Source: Saccharomycopsis crataegensis (Eukaryota; Ascomycota; Saccharomycetes; Ascoideales; Saccharomycopsidaceae). From it: a stretch of DNA of 64,000 nt. This document shows positions 38,053 through 48,993 of the stretch, in pieces. A program made the position numbers and the translations under genes. Under the pieces are notes generated by a model. It made no database searches. It had not been told where the DNA came from and saw nothing but the letters and a program-made list of their open reading frames with translations. Where the stretch lies: contig NW_027043829.1 of assembly GCF_037102585.1 (NCBI RefSeq), positions 1,612,001-1,676,000 of the forward strand, read 5' to 3'. Within the stretch, counting starts at the first letter, position 1; every line of letters begins with the position of its first letter.

Positions 38053-40803
38053 TCATCGCTCAGCCATAATAAGGCTATTCAAGAACGCGTGGCTCAATAA
38101 TTCTTTGGCACTTGGTCTCTTTTCGTACTCAATAATAAACGTCTTCTTCAAGAAATCTTTGCATTCTTCAGTACATTTATCAGGAATTTCCGGGCTTGAA
38201 TGGGTACCAATTCTGAAGATCGCTTGCATTTGACTAAATTCTGGAAATGGATGCTTACCTGTAAACATTTCAATGATCAAACACCCCACAGACCATATAT
38301 CTGATTTCTCACTATTGGTGACTTGTCTAACCACCTCCGGGGCCATCCAATAAACTGAACCTTGTAAAGACGCTCTCTTGGGCTGCATCGACGTTTCAAT
38401 TTTTTTGGAAATCCCGAAATCAGAAATCTTGGCTCCACCATTATTGTCGATCAAAATATTACCCCCCTTAATGTCTCTATGGATAATATTTTTCGAATGC
38501 AAGTATTTCAAACCAATAAGAATCTGTCTAGTGAAATTTCTAATCAACGGTTCCTTGAATGGCCCATAATTATTTATCATAGACGTAATGGACCCACCCG
38601 GAACATATTCCAAAAAAATGTTCAAATAAGTGTCGTCGGAAGACGATCCTAAATATCTAACAATTTTTTCATGTTTAAGTTCTTTTAAAAGAGCCATTTC
38701 TCGCTGTAATGCATCAATCATACTTTGCTTATGATCCTTCGATTTGTCATCACCATTGTCTTGTCTTTCACCCACCACACCTTTACCAGCTTTCCTCTGT
38801 TTAGTGACGGTTTCATTGCTTCCCAATGTGTTGATTCCTTTAAGAGTCGTGGCGTCATCATTGGAAGATATCGTAGCACCATCACTACCTGCAGTACTAA
38901 CCGCCAACTGGTCAACTTTTGGAATTTCCACCTGTTTGACCGCCATCAACTCACCCGTAAAAGAATTCAACCCAAGGTACACCACACCAAAACTACCTGA
39001 TCCAATTCTCTTACCTTTTAACCAGTGCTGAGGTCCAGTATTGGTATCAATACTAGATTGCAGCTCTAAATCTTTCATTACGGTTTCCGGATCTTGGTCA
39101 TCAAATTCGTATCCTGATTCACTCTCACTGTCAGTATTACTAAGATCCAATAATTCAATTCGCGAATCCGTCTCATTTCCCGAGTTGATAGCCACTGATA
39201 ATCTATTTTTGGCAATTCTACTCTTCGGCGTGGTTGGTCTCTTTTGTTTTTCAGCCTTGGACGTTTCCTTGGGTTTCCCGCCTTCTTTATCCCCATGTAT
39301 ATCTATCTCGGGCAACGGTGGGGCACCACTGGGGACAAATCTTGACTTTGGTCTTTTGTAAGCACCCATAATATCCATGAACTGTGTATCATCTCCTAGT
39401 ACCGCCTCATCCAACTCACTTGCATTGCTCATCCACACATCACCGATCGTTCTAGGACTATTTTGAAGAGTCATGATGCTATTTCTTGTAACACTAGAAT
39501 TGGTTGACATCATCGATAGTCTAGAAAAAGCTCTGGACATTCGCACAGAGTATCTAACAGAGTTTTTAATTGTTTGATGAAGATCTTTAGAAGGAGTTTC
39601 TGGGAAATATTCGGCCAAATTAGAAGAAATTAATTCACTAGGAGGCCGCTGCTCATATAATGGCTCCATATCCTTATTTCTCGCTCGAGCATATGATGGG
39701 CTTTTATTGGAACTAACCTTTTTCCTCGAGTCCCTTCTCAAGTTTGCACTGCTTGTGGTGTTAACATTGATATATTTTGTTTTATTACTGGAAAGTAGAT
39801 CATTGACACTATCCATAGCTTCGTCATCACTGCTCTGGCTTTTACCCTTTCTTTTGTTCGGTCCGTTTGCTTCATATTTGAACGAAATTTTCCTAGACGT
39901 GGCAAGCGCCTCTTTGCTTGGATCTTCATTACTTTTGCAAAATATAATTCTGTTTCTTTCCACCCTATCAGATGACCTCACCAACGACACCAATTCCACA
40001 TCGAACATCAAATGGATACTATTATTTGAGTCAATGAAATATGTGTTGTAGTTCTCATACAGATTAGGCTTCCAGCTCAACTTTTTAAGCAATTTCCGCT
40101 TTATTGCTTCGGCATTATAACATCCAGAAGTGTTTATCTTCTTAATATTACCATTTTGCAAGATAAATACTGCAATATGTTTATCCATTTCCGTTACGTG
40201 GGCCAAAGCTGCGATGGCGGCATTAGGGGTATTATCTTTGCTATGAATACTGGTATGTGAGCTGATGCTGCTCTCATTGGATTCCGTTGAATTGATTGTC
40301 GAAGTCGAGTTGTTACTATGGTTAAGCGATTTTTTTAAGTCACTATCATCTTCCTTCAACAAACGCTTGTTGGTAGCAGGCTCATCATAAATACTACCAT
40401 CATTATCGCTTTCACTAAAATAGCCATCGTTTTCAACGTTGTGATTATTTGAGCTATTCCCATTATTATCATTATTAACACCGATCTCGGAGAAGCTTTT
40501 GATCTGATATTTAACGATATCATCTATAAACTGGGTTGCAAGACCTTTTGATGTCTTCGAAGAATTTCTCTGTAACAACTCGCTGACCTTCATTGAGTTC
40601 AATGATCTTTCAAGCCTAACCAAATCGCCAATTTTAAGTACTCCTAGCTCCTTTAATGACCCGTAATCTAACTGGGTGATTAGATCATAATCGACTATCC
40701 CGTTCTCAGTGAACAACGAAGCGTACTGCTCACAGTTTATTGAATTCAACCATTGATTGAGAGCAAAGTTGTCGCTATCAAACTTCGCTATTACCCCCGT
40801 CAT
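38053..40803 (-). CDS. STE11: MAPKKK Ste11
   Basis: 916 aa. SAM domain at about residues 10-75 (LNQWLNSINCEQYASLF), which binds Ste50. A Ras-association-like domain lies at about 200-290, then an autoinhibitory and disordered middle, and a C-terminal kinase domain (about 590-910). The kinase has GSGSFGVVYLG, the VAIK-type lysine in AVKQVEIP, HRDIKGGNILID and DFGISKK. An insert of about 60 residues lies between the ATP-lysine strand and helix C. Ste11 feeds the mating, filamentation and HOG MAPK cascades. The order SAM-RA-kinase is diagnostic; Bck1 and Ssk2 differ. Confidence 0.96.
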   Translation of the reverse strand: MTGVIAKFDSDNFALNQWLNSINCEQYASLFTENGIVDYDLITQLDYGSLKELGVLKIGDLVRLERSLNSMKVSELLQRNSSKTSKGLATQFIDDIVKYQIKSFSEIGVNNDNNGNSSNNHNVENDGYFSESDNDGSIYDEPATNKRLLKEDDSDLKKSLNHSNNSTSTINSTESNESSISSHTSIHSKDNTPNAAIAALAHVTEMDKHIAVFILQNGNIKKINTSGCYNAEAIKRKLLKKLSWKPNLYENYNTYFIDSNNSIHLMFDVELVSLVRSSDRVERNRIIFCKSNEDPSKEALATSRKISFKYEANGPNKRKGKSQSSDDEAMDSVNDLLSSNKTKYINVNTTSSANLRRDSRKKVSSNKSPSYARARNKDMEPLYEQRPPSELISSNLAEYFPETPSKDLHQTIKNSVRYSVRMSRAFSRLSMMSTNSSVTRNSIMTLQNSPRTIGDVWMSNASELDEAVLGDDTQFMDIMGAYKRPKSRFVPSGAPPLPEIDIHGDKEGGKPKETSKAEKQKRPTTPKSRIAKNRLSVAINSGNETDSRIELLDLSNTDSESESGYEFDDQDPETVMKDLELQSSIDTNTGPQHWLKGKRIGSGSFGVVYLGLNSFTGELMAVKQVEIPKVDQLAVSTAGSDGATISSNDDATTLKGINTLGSNETVTKQRKAGKGVVGERQDNGDDKSKDHKQSMIDALQREMALLKELKHEKIVRYLGSSSDDTYLNIFLEYVPGGSITSMINNYGPFKEPLIRNFTRQILIGLKYLHSKNIIHRDIKGGNILIDNNGGAKISDFGISKKIETSMQPKRASLQGSVYWMAPEVVRQVTNSEKSDIWSVGCLIIEMFTGKHPFPEFSQMQAIFRIGTHSSPEIPDKCTEECKDFLKKTFIIEYEKRPSAKELLSHAFLNSLIMAER

Positions 40804-41059
40804 ACTGCTATTTCACTGCTTCGTTACTGAAGAGGGCCTGTTTTTGGAGATGGCGGCTATTTTTTAACCTTAAGGTTGAATTTAGCGTTTCGTACACTTT
40901 GTATGTATATTTATGTGATATCATGCTCCCATCTCGTGGTCACACCCCTAAAAAAAAAAAAAAGAAAAATTATGTGAAAAATTATTTTAAAGCAAATAAT
41001 ATAAGGAAAACTTTTCACTATTCTTCTAGGAATAACTTATACCCAAGTAAATACTTTAA

Positions 41060-43210
41060 ATGTTTAAGGTATTCCGCCATTATTCTTTGGCTAGAAGCCC
41101 ATATGTCAGCTCTTCTGCACAGCTTACTTCTTTGTTGAGGACAAGAAGATCATATTTTTCAACCAGCTCCATCGCATATGAAGAATTGAAGGAAATCAGC
41201 GATGTTCTGAAATCACCTATGGCTGCTAAAGCCAAACCTGAAGAGATTACCGGTAATATCGATTTAAAATCATTCAAGCAACTTTCCGGGGTTGTTCATG
41301 ATGATCTTATTGATGCTATTGAGCGTTTGAAGTTCTCAAAGATGACCCCAGTGCAAGAGAAATCTATCAAACCAATTTTAGAAACAAATCGTGGGATGGT
41401 TGCCAGAGCAAAAACTGGTACTGGTAAAACTTTGGCCTTTGGTATTCCTTTGCTTCATGATGCAATTTTCTCCGACAATACTCCTAAATTCAATACTGAA
41501 GTTAGAGCACTCATTATTGCCCCAACCAGAGATTTGGCCCATCAAATTTCTGCCGAATTAAGAAAGGTTTTGCTTGCCGATAATCCTACAAAATACAAAA
41601 GATCTATTGTGAGTGAAATTCAAACTGTGGTCGGTGCCGAAAGAAGAGATCTCCAACTTCGTGCCTTCCAAGGTAAAAACTGTCCATCCATTGTCGTGGG
41701 TACTCCAGGTAGATTAATTGACATCCTCAATGAACCTCTTGTTGCTGAAAAGTTTGGCAATCTTAGATTTAAAGTTTTAGATGAAGCCGATAGATTATTG
41801 GATGATGGCTTCAAGGAAAACTTGTTACAAATGGATTCTACTTTGAAAGATTTGGCTACCGGTGAAGGTTTCAGAACTATTTTATTCTCTGCCACCATTG
41901 ATAAAAATGTCTTAGGTTTTGCCAAACAGGTTCTTGGTAATGATTTCGTTTATGTCAATACTGTTGATCCAAATGAACCTGAAACCCATGAAAAGATTTC
42001 CCAATCTCTTGTGGTTTCCGATGATATGTTCAAATGTTTTGTTGCCGCCGTTCACAATATCGCTACCCTCTATATGGAGTCTAGAGAAAAAAACACACCA
42101 TTTAAGCCAATTATCTTCTTGCCAACCATCAAATCCGTTGAATTCTTTGGTCAATTACTTGAACATTATCTCGCACATTGCCACGACGTTCGTTTCTGTC
42201 GCAATAGTAGAGATAAAGCTTCCAAGCGTCTTAGATTGCTTATGTTACATGGTAGTAAGTCCCAAGCTGCTCGTGAAGCTGTGGTTCGAGATTTCAAAAA
42301 ATACGATCATTCCATGTTGGTCACTAGTAATGTTGGTGCGAGAGGTATGGATTTCCCTAACGTGACTAATGTTTTCCAAGTTAATTTGCCAAGTGAAGTC
42401 AGTGATTATATCCACAGAATTGGAAGAACCGCTAGAGGTGATAGTAACCATGGTGAAGCTACTTTGTTTATTACTGAAGCTGAAGAGAAAGGTTTAAGAT
42501 TATTTAAGGACAGAAAAATCAAATTTGCCAAGACTTTGACCTTTGATGACGTTGTTGAAAACCCAGAAAGCACCATAAATGCCGTGCAAGAGATTTCTAC
42601 TTCTCATACCTATGGATTAGGTGATCCAAAGACTCAAAGGGCTGAAGGTATTGATAATAAGAAGGCTGTGTTCAGTACCTTTAGAGGTCACATGGGTTAT
42701 TTGCAATCAGTTGCTCTGGTCTATAGATTGAGTAACTTTGATTTGTTGGCCTCTCTCAATGAGTTCTATAAAGGGTTTTGCGCATCCACTAAACGTCCAT
42801 TCTTATCACCCGAATCTTTGTCAAAAGTTAAATTAAACAACAGAGAGAAAGAGGAACTTTATGAAAGCCCACGCTCTTCCACAAGAAGCTATGGTGATAA
42901 TAACTCTGGTAGATATGAAAGATCTAATAGGTTCGAAAGATCTGACAGATTTGATAAATCTGATAGATATGACAGATCAAATAGATCTGATAGATCTGAT
43001 AAGTTTGAAAGATCAAATAAATTTAACAGATCTGATAGATTCGAAAAACCTGGAAATTATGAAAGATCTGACAGATTCAAATCAAGAGACAGAAAATCTA
43101 GAGAAGGATTCGATTACCTCCGTGATAGTGGCTCCGAAAAAAGCGGGAAAAGAAATAATAATAGAAACTCTAGAAACTCCAAGAATGACGATTTCGATTT
43201 TTTCTCATAA
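41060..43210 (+). CDS. MSS116: Mitochondrial DEAD-box RNA helicase Mss116
   Basis: 716 aa. A basic N-terminal presequence is followed by the helicase core. The core shows Walker A AKTGTGKT (117-124), DEAD (241-244), a SAT-type motif in LFSATIDKN and motif VI HRIGRTARG. It then has the Mss116-type C-terminal extension (about 500-620) and a basic tail (about 615-716). The tail is built of imperfect RSDRF/RSNRY units, strongly R/D/S-rich and likely unstructured. Mss116 is an RNA chaperone for mitochondrial group I/II intron splicing and translation. S. cerevisiae Mss116 has 664 aa. It is divergent from STE11 across 256 bp. Confidence 0.93.
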   Translation: MFKVFRHYSLARSPYVSSSAQLTSLLRTRRSYFSTSSIAYEELKEISDVLKSPMAAKAKPEEITGNIDLKSFKQLSGVVHDDLIDAIERLKFSKMTPVQEKSIKPILETNRGMVARAKTGTGKTLAFGIPLLHDAIFSDNTPKFNTEVRALIIAPTRDLAHQISAELRKVLLADNPTKYKRSIVSEIQTVVGAERRDLQLRAFQGKNCPSIVVGTPGRLIDILNEPLVAEKFGNLRFKVLDEADRLLDDGFKENLLQMDSTLKDLATGEGFRTILFSATIDKNVLGFAKQVLGNDFVYVNTVDPNEPETHEKISQSLVVSDDMFKCFVAAVHNIATLYMESREKNTPFKPIIFLPTIKSVEFFGQLLEHYLAHCHDVRFCRNSRDKASKRLRLLMLHGSKSQAAREAVVRDFKKYDHSMLVTSNVGARGMDFPNVTNVFQVNLPSEVSDYIHRIGRTARGDSNHGEATLFITEAEEKGLRLFKDRKIKFAKTLTFDDVVENPESTINAVQEISTSHTYGLGDPKTQRAEGIDNKKAVFSTFRGHMGYLQSVALVYRLSNFDLLASLNEFYKGFCASTKRPFLSPESLSKVKLNNREKEELYESPRSSTRSYGDNNSGRYERSNRFERSDRFDKSDRYDRSNRSDRSDKFERSNKFNRSDRFEKPGNYERSDRFKSRDRKSREGFDYLRDSGSEKSGKRNNNRNSRNSKNDDFDFFS
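42900..43085 (+). repeat. Coding repeat: RSDRF-type pentapeptides in the Mss116 tail
   Basis: About a dozen imperfect 15-bp units (AGATCTGATAGATTC-like) encode alternating Arg/Lys-Ser-Asp/Asn-Arg/Lys-Phe/Tyr. The S. cerevisiae tail is also basic and unstructured but not this regular. Confidence 0.8.
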
Positions 43211-43864
43211 GTCAACAGCACAAAACTAAACCCCGGTGCCCTGGGAACTTGTGAACTGGCTTTAATTTTTTTTCATTTCTTTGTGAATATTTAACGTCGT
43301 GAATTTATTTATTTTTCTCCAATTTATTTTTTTATTATTTACTTTCTGGCTATTGTTTTATTTATTTAGTATGATTTTTTTTTTTAGCTCTCCTCATCTA
43401 CTTTTTATACCTTGGTAACATCAGTGGGTCAGTGTATCATATCCCGCAATTATTTCAACTTATGATCCTGTTGAAATACTCAACATATTCTGTACATATT
43501 TTTTTTAACTCATATAATATAATAATGTAAATGTTTGTATATCAATTACTTATGGTTGACTACATGTAAGAAAACTATAAATAAAATCACCTTAATATAT
43601 ATATCCATAAATATAAGAATCAAACTAATGTACAGTACAAAAAAGCCCTTAACCGTAAAAAAGAAATCTAAACAAAGAGAGATATAGTACACATCATTCC
43701 GTTTGGAAGTAATAATCCAGCAAAAAAAAAAAGAGATGAAAAATCAAACACTTGTCCCAATAAGTAAAACATATGAAAAACGAAACATTTAAAATCAGAA
43801 ACCTTGGAAAAAACTTTAAAATAAAAAAAATGGAACCTAGAAATAAAAAAGAGGAAAAAAAAAT
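43211..43864. other. Convergent spacer MSS116/SPP41-like (654 bp)
   Basis: AT-rich 3' flanks with T-runs (about 43377-43385, 43500-43506) and A-runs near the SPP41-like stop. No gene or RNA was recognised. Confidence 0.55.
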
Positions 43865-46800
43865 TCAATTACTGGTGGTAGACTTGTATAAAGGACGTCT
43901 AAACGATCCCATGCCTATTCTTGGCTTTCCTGGTGTTCCTCCGCCAGTCTGTTTCGCTAAAATAGAATTCAATGATGGTCTTGGCCGTGGTCTTGGTCTT
44001 TGCATGTCTAAGGTTGATAAAATTGAAGGCTTCTTTGGTCTAACGAACAGAGGTTTTGATGAGGCAGTTGCTGCCACTGTCTTGGCTCCACTATTTGCCT
44101 GTTGTGCCAGAGATGATGTAGAAGTACTAGAACCAACATTCGGTGATAGCTCTTTCGCTGCGACTGCTGACAGCCCATCAGTTTTCTTGTTGGCATCATT
44201 GAAGGCATTCAAAGCTGGTTTGATAGACGCACTGGCTTTAGGATCAGATACCGCACTGTTAACAACAGGAGAACTCGTGGTTTTTGCAGCATTTTTCACA
44301 ACGGTCACAATTGATGATGAGATGTTCTTTCTATAAATAGGCAATCTGAAGGAGGTTACTGACTTTACATTGGAAGTGCTCAAGTTTTCATCTGATTTCG
44401 CGCCAGCATCAGGCCTTTTGTTGGAAGAGACAGGTTTCTCACTTTCTGGTTTCCTCTTGGATGGAAGTAGAGAAATATCGGAAAATACCTTACTCAAATC
44501 CTTGTTGACATCCTCTGAAGTAGATGACTCTTTATTACCCAAAGCCATGATCGAAGGGTCAATAATAGAACTATTTGGTGGTTTGTTGTTAGATGTGACA
44601 AAGGATTTCCTAGTATTGTTTCTGGAATAAACACTGCCACCAGTTGCATTACTTTTCACAAGACTAGTTAATTCACGATCTGGAGTAGAAGATGGGGGCA
44701 ATACCTTGCTATTAACATTTGACAAGCTACTTTGTGGAGATTCACTATCTTGGGAACTTGATTTGCTCACATTCAAATGGAAAAAGTTCGCCAAATATTG
44801 AGTAACTGCAGATGTTAGCTGTTCATGGGACATATCTATGCTCAAGTTCACTGTTTCTAATGCATTGTTGATAGCAGAATTGAGTTCTTGAGTGGTATCA
44901 GCAGATAGCTCACTAAGCTTGGTTGAATTAACAAGACTCAATAAACCACTGGTGATAGTGTTGGCAGCACTTTTTCTTCTGGCATTTGGAGTGGTGTAAA
45001 CGGCATTATCATCTTTATTCATTTTCTTCAATCTTTCAATTCTTTTTGCCTTTCTTCTGTCAAACTCTTCATTTATCCATTTACGCTTCTCTTCAGATTC
45101 ATTCTCGCCAAATAACGTACTCGCCCTTTTAGAAACTCTGAATCTCAAGTCATTATCCTTGTTTCTGGCGTTATTTTTTTCACGCCATTTTTGCTTTCTG
45201 GTTCTGTTATCTAATCTAGTTTTCTCTTTGTCATCAATTTGAAGAGCAGAAGCTAACTTGCTGTTTGATAAGATTTTTTGAATAACAGAATCTAAAGCTT
45301 GTACCATTGACTGTGTCATAGGCGATTGGCCCGACGAAGGGGTTCTTGTTGTTGACAAGCGGGAAGTTGTGATTGAAGCTTTAGCACCTTTATCTAGTTG
45401 ATTCAAGTTTTTGCTCAAGCTAGTAGTTATTGACGAAGCAGTATGTGGACCTTCGGTTTTTGCATAATTACCACTATAGAATGAAGTTCTGTAAGGAAGA
45501 GTTGTGTTTAACCCGGATGCAACAGCCTGGCTTGCATGTTTATTCAATAGATCACGAAGGTTTGGAGTATTTGCATATTCACGAGCTGAAATAACACTTC
45601 TATTTTTCAATAATTCTTCTGCGAGATCCAAAGGCTTCCTATAGTACTTACTATCTCCAATCTGCTGCAGCAAACGTCTTTGGTTTAAGGTATTTGCAAC
45701 AATGGAATTTGTTAATTCACTGTTGCTCAATAACGAATCAATTAATGAGGTTCTTGTGGTTGGCGTAACACTTGTAGCATGATCCTCATAAGTTTCATCA
45801 ACAACATTCTTGACCATTTCTTCAATGGCAAACTGCAAATCATTTGGATCAGCCTCATCATCCGACACAATTTCATCAGCAACACTTCTAATCATTTCAT
45901 TCATTGCAAGTTGGAAATCGTCATTGCTTTGTTGAAGTGGTTTGTCACCACTAATTTCTTCAGTGTGTCTGGGGATCAGCTGAACAACACTTTCCACAAT
46001 TTGGGCAATAGCATCATCACCTAAATCACCAGCACCAGCGGTGATATCTGATGTTCTAGTGGTTGAATCTGCAGCCTCTGCAGAAACATTCTTCATAATT
46101 TCATTGACTGCACCGCTAATGAGCATTTCGGTTGAGCTCATGTCCTCTTCTTCTGATGGTTTTTCCATTTGCTTCGAAGCATCACTGTGTTGTTTAGCCT
46201 GACTAATGGTATCACTGACTAACTGAGCAATAGTATCATTCATCACATTATTCATAGAATCTCTTGCGTCATCTTCCTGACTTTGGAGAGCATTTTCATT
46301 ATGTGTTTGTTGATCCATTTCTTCATCAATATTATCTTTATTTGATTCGTTAGATTCGGAAATCTGATTGACAGTTTCACTAACCATTTTGCTGATTGCA
46401 TCTTCAAAGTTGGAAGTTATCTGGGAATCTTCGAATGCATCTTCCATTTCCTCATCTTTGTCATCTTTCGATTCAACCTCTTCTTGCACCATACTATTAT
46501 CCCTTGAATCTTTTGATTCATGATTGCCTTCATCAGCTGTATCATTGATTGTTTGATTCACTATCTGTGCAATGGCGTCATTGACCGCAGAGCCTATATC
46601 AAAATGGCTATCATCATCGTCCTCATCTTCATCTTCTTCTATTTCTTCATTGTTCTCATTATCATACTGATCATCGTCTTCGCTATTATTTTTATTGTCA
46701 TTATCGTTATCCTTGCCATTATTATTATTATCTTTATTGGTTGCATCATTGTGGACATCATTATTATTATTATTCGCTTGATCAAAATTCAGCGTTTCAT

Positions 46801-47314
46801 TTTGTGGTTTTTGATTTGTCAATTGATCATTGATATCTATGTCCATTAGTTTTTCCTGTTCTCGCTGTTTTCCTTTATCAAGTTGATTTTGATCTTCATT
46901 TTTGTCCATTGGTACAGCTTCCTCATCCTCACTAAAGTCATTTTCCTGACCATCATCCGCGTGAGACGCGGTTATTTCACTAAAAATATTACCAACGATA
47001 TCAGCAATTGCATCACTATATTCACCTCCATCAGCTTGTAACGTACTATGGGAATTTTCAGTTTCGTCCTCTTTAGTATCTTTCTCCTCTTCGTCGTTTC
47101 CTGTTGCCATTATATGATTGGCGATGGAATCTGTGACATTGGCTAACGCGTCAGTTATATTATTATTGGCATCGTGATGATCATCACCAAAGGTATCATC
47201 ATTGTCATCAGCCCCTAGAAGCTCTGATACTATACTATTTCCAACAGTATCATTATTCTCATTATCATTATGGCCATCCCCAGTACCCTGGCTGTACTCT
47301 GGAGATATGTCCAT
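43865..47314 (-). CDS. SPP41: SPP41-like nuclear protein (DUF3020 domain, acidic helical repeats)
   Basis: 1149 aa. The N-terminal half (to about residue 515) alternates very acidic Asp/Asn/Glu linkers with about nine short amphipathic segments of similar pattern, such as DAIAQIVNQTIND, DAISKMVSETVNQ and DTIAQLVSDTIS. Near residues 695-760 is a basic block (RKQKWREKN, NKDNDLRFRVSKRASTLFG, KRKWINEEFDRRKAKR) characteristic of DUF3020, the domain of Spp41. The remainder is Ser-rich, with a Pro/Arg-rich tail. In S. cerevisiae Spp41 (1435 aa) negatively affects expression of spliceosome genes PRP3/PRP4. The family call rests on the DUF3020 block; function here is inferred. Confidence 0.65.
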   Translation of the reverse strand: MDISPEYSQGTGDGHNDNENNDTVGNSIVSELLGADDNDDTFGDDHHDANNNITDALANVTDSIANHIMATGNDEEEKDTKEDETENSHSTLQADGGEYSDAIADIVGNIFSEITASHADDGQENDFSEDEEAVPMDKNEDQNQLDKGKQREQEKLMDIDINDQLTNQKPQNETLNFDQANNNNNDVHNDATNKDNNNNGKDNDNDNKNNSEDDDQYDNENNEEIEEDEDEDDDDSHFDIGSAVNDAIAQIVNQTINDTADEGNHESKDSRDNSMVQEEVESKDDKDEEMEDAFEDSQITSNFEDAISKMVSETVNQISESNESNKDNIDEEMDQQTHNENALQSQEDDARDSMNNVMNDTIAQLVSDTISQAKQHSDASKQMEKPSEEEDMSSTEMLISGAVNEIMKNVSAEAADSTTRTSDITAGAGDLGDDAIAQIVESVVQLIPRHTEEISGDKPLQQSNDDFQLAMNEMIRSVADEIVSDDEADPNDLQFAIEEMVKNVVDETYEDHATSVTPTTRTSLIDSLLSNSELTNSIVANTLNQRRLLQQIGDSKYYRKPLDLAEELLKNRSVISAREYANTPNLRDLLNKHASQAVASGLNTTLPYRTSFYSGNYAKTEGPHTASSITTSLSKNLNQLDKGAKASITTSRLSTTRTPSSGQSPMTQSMVQALDSVIQKILSNSKLASALQIDDKEKTRLDNRTRKQKWREKNNARNKDNDLRFRVSKRASTLFGENESEEKRKWINEEFDRRKAKRIERLKKMNKDDNAVYTTPNARRKSAANTITSGLLSLVNSTKLSELSADTTQELNSAINNALETVNLSIDMSHEQLTSAVTQYLANFFHLNVSKSSSQDSESPQSSLSNVNSKVLPPSSTPDRELTSLVKSNATGGSVYSRNNTRKSFVTSNNKPPNSSIIDPSIMALGNKESSTSEDVNKDLSKVFSDISLLPSKRKPESEKPVSSNKRPDAGAKSDENLSTSNVKSVTSFRLPIYRKNISSSIVTVVKNAAKTTSSPVVNSAVSDPKASASIKPALNAFNDANKKTDGLSAVAAKELSPNVGSSTSTSSLAQQANSGAKTVAATASSKPLFVRPKKPSILSTLDMQRPRPRPRPSLNSILAKQTGGGTPGKPRIGMGSFRRPLYKSTTSN

Positions 47315-48993
47315 CGCGTTTTGTTATTATTTGTTTGTTTATATTTTCCCTAAATCATCTCCCAAATAATGGTTTCCTAATTTATTTTAACGGTCACAAA
47401 ATTTTTACTTATATCTCCGATGTCTGGGTGTCGTGCAAAAAAACCTGTCGATGAGACCGACAGTTTTGCAATTATATTTTGATAACATGTGATTTATTCA
47501 CATAATATTTTTGTATTGGCATGGGGAAATACCCTACCAAATGTAACTTGTATAAGCAATATTAGCAGGCTTCACTTTGTTAATATGGCTGTCATAATTT
47601 TTATTTTAGGAATAGATTGTCTGATTGTAGAAACTTCTTCTGATTAACTACTACAGTTTTATATATTTTTAATGCAAGTTTAAGGTTACCGACATGGTCA
47701 ATTATAGTGGCATTTTTGCAAGACTTCGCGCGTCCCATTGGAAAGAAAATGCTGTTTTTCTATTATCTCAAGAGCAATGAGCTATTATGTTTACTTTATT
47801 CTGGTATTATATGGTTATAATCCTTTTAAATAATCTTAATATGTATATTTAAGCTCCTCAAATACTTCGTTAGTGCAAGCTCATCCCATCATGAATTGTG
47901 TTGCAATCAATAAATATGGAAAAGATTATTGGCCATTATTTTCGATAATCAGTATCAACAGTATCAATCTGTGAGGTTATTTTAGATGATCGTAGTACCA
48001 TACATTATTTAAAGCCTTTTCAGTCTTCTTTTTTTTAATCTATTCTTCTTTTTCTAATCTACTGTTTTGGAGTTTTGATTTATGTGATGTGACTAATCTT
48101 TGAAAAAAAGGAATATGATAGAAGCTTAAGCTTCAGTTTCTTCCTATATATACTTATTTTACAGACTGTCTCATGAGCCTCGATTAAATGTTAATCAGAA
48201 TATCTGTGGCTCGTTAATATACAAGTCATTCATTCATTCATGCGAGCTGTGTGTTTGTTGATACTCAAGTTTTTAAAATAAAGTATGTGCTTAGGAGAGT
48301 TTCTTGAATACTTGACTTTATTATTTTAGTAATATAGTCTGCTATTTAATAGAACCCATTTAATTTTAGAGCTTTTTTGAATTTAAAATTACGGGATCTT
48401 TAATATTGTGGTAATAGTTATTGCATCTTTGTTCATGATCAATGATACTCACAATGAATCACGAAATTATGCTCAACAGGCAAATCAAACTCCATTACTT
48501 TTTTAATTTATGTATTCTAAGAATATTCCAACAGAAAACGGCGCAAATTAATGCGTTTACAGTGGATTTAAATACACTTGATTCACGGTCTTCATATCTA
48601 TATCTTGTTGAGTAATTTTAAATACCTTAGGTTTCAGCTCTAAGTCTCCAGATTACAGCGCGAAAAGATAAAATATAAAAAATATACAGTTGAAATATTT
48701 AGATCAATATCCTTATATATCGAATAATAATAATGATAATAATGATAATGATAATAATAATAACATTAGTATATATTTAGTTTCTTAACTTTTGCATTTC
48801 CTTTATGGATCATATTTGATGTTGGCCGGGAGGTATGTGTTGCAGAAAATAATCGTGATGTGGACAGGGTAATTTTTCACTTTTCACAAAAATTTGGAAA
48901 AATTGATTGATTATGAATAGTGATCAAGAACGATACTGGTAATCTGAGTATCATTAGGTTATTCTATCAGCCAATAAAAAGGGAATAAACAAA
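47315..48993. other. Long divergent intergenic region (1.68 kb)
   Basis: Separates the SPP41-like gene (minus) from RSM24 (plus). It is strongly AT-rich with no open frame worth reporting. Structured spots: a perfect 14-bp palindrome GAAGCTTAAGCTTC at 48121-48134; a nested inverted repeat at about 48174-48213 (GAGCC/GGCTC around GATTAA/TTAATC); and an (AAT/GAT)n tract at about 48724-48768. No tRNA, snoRNA box pair or centromere element is convincing. Length exceeds what two promoters usually need here. Confidence 0.5.
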
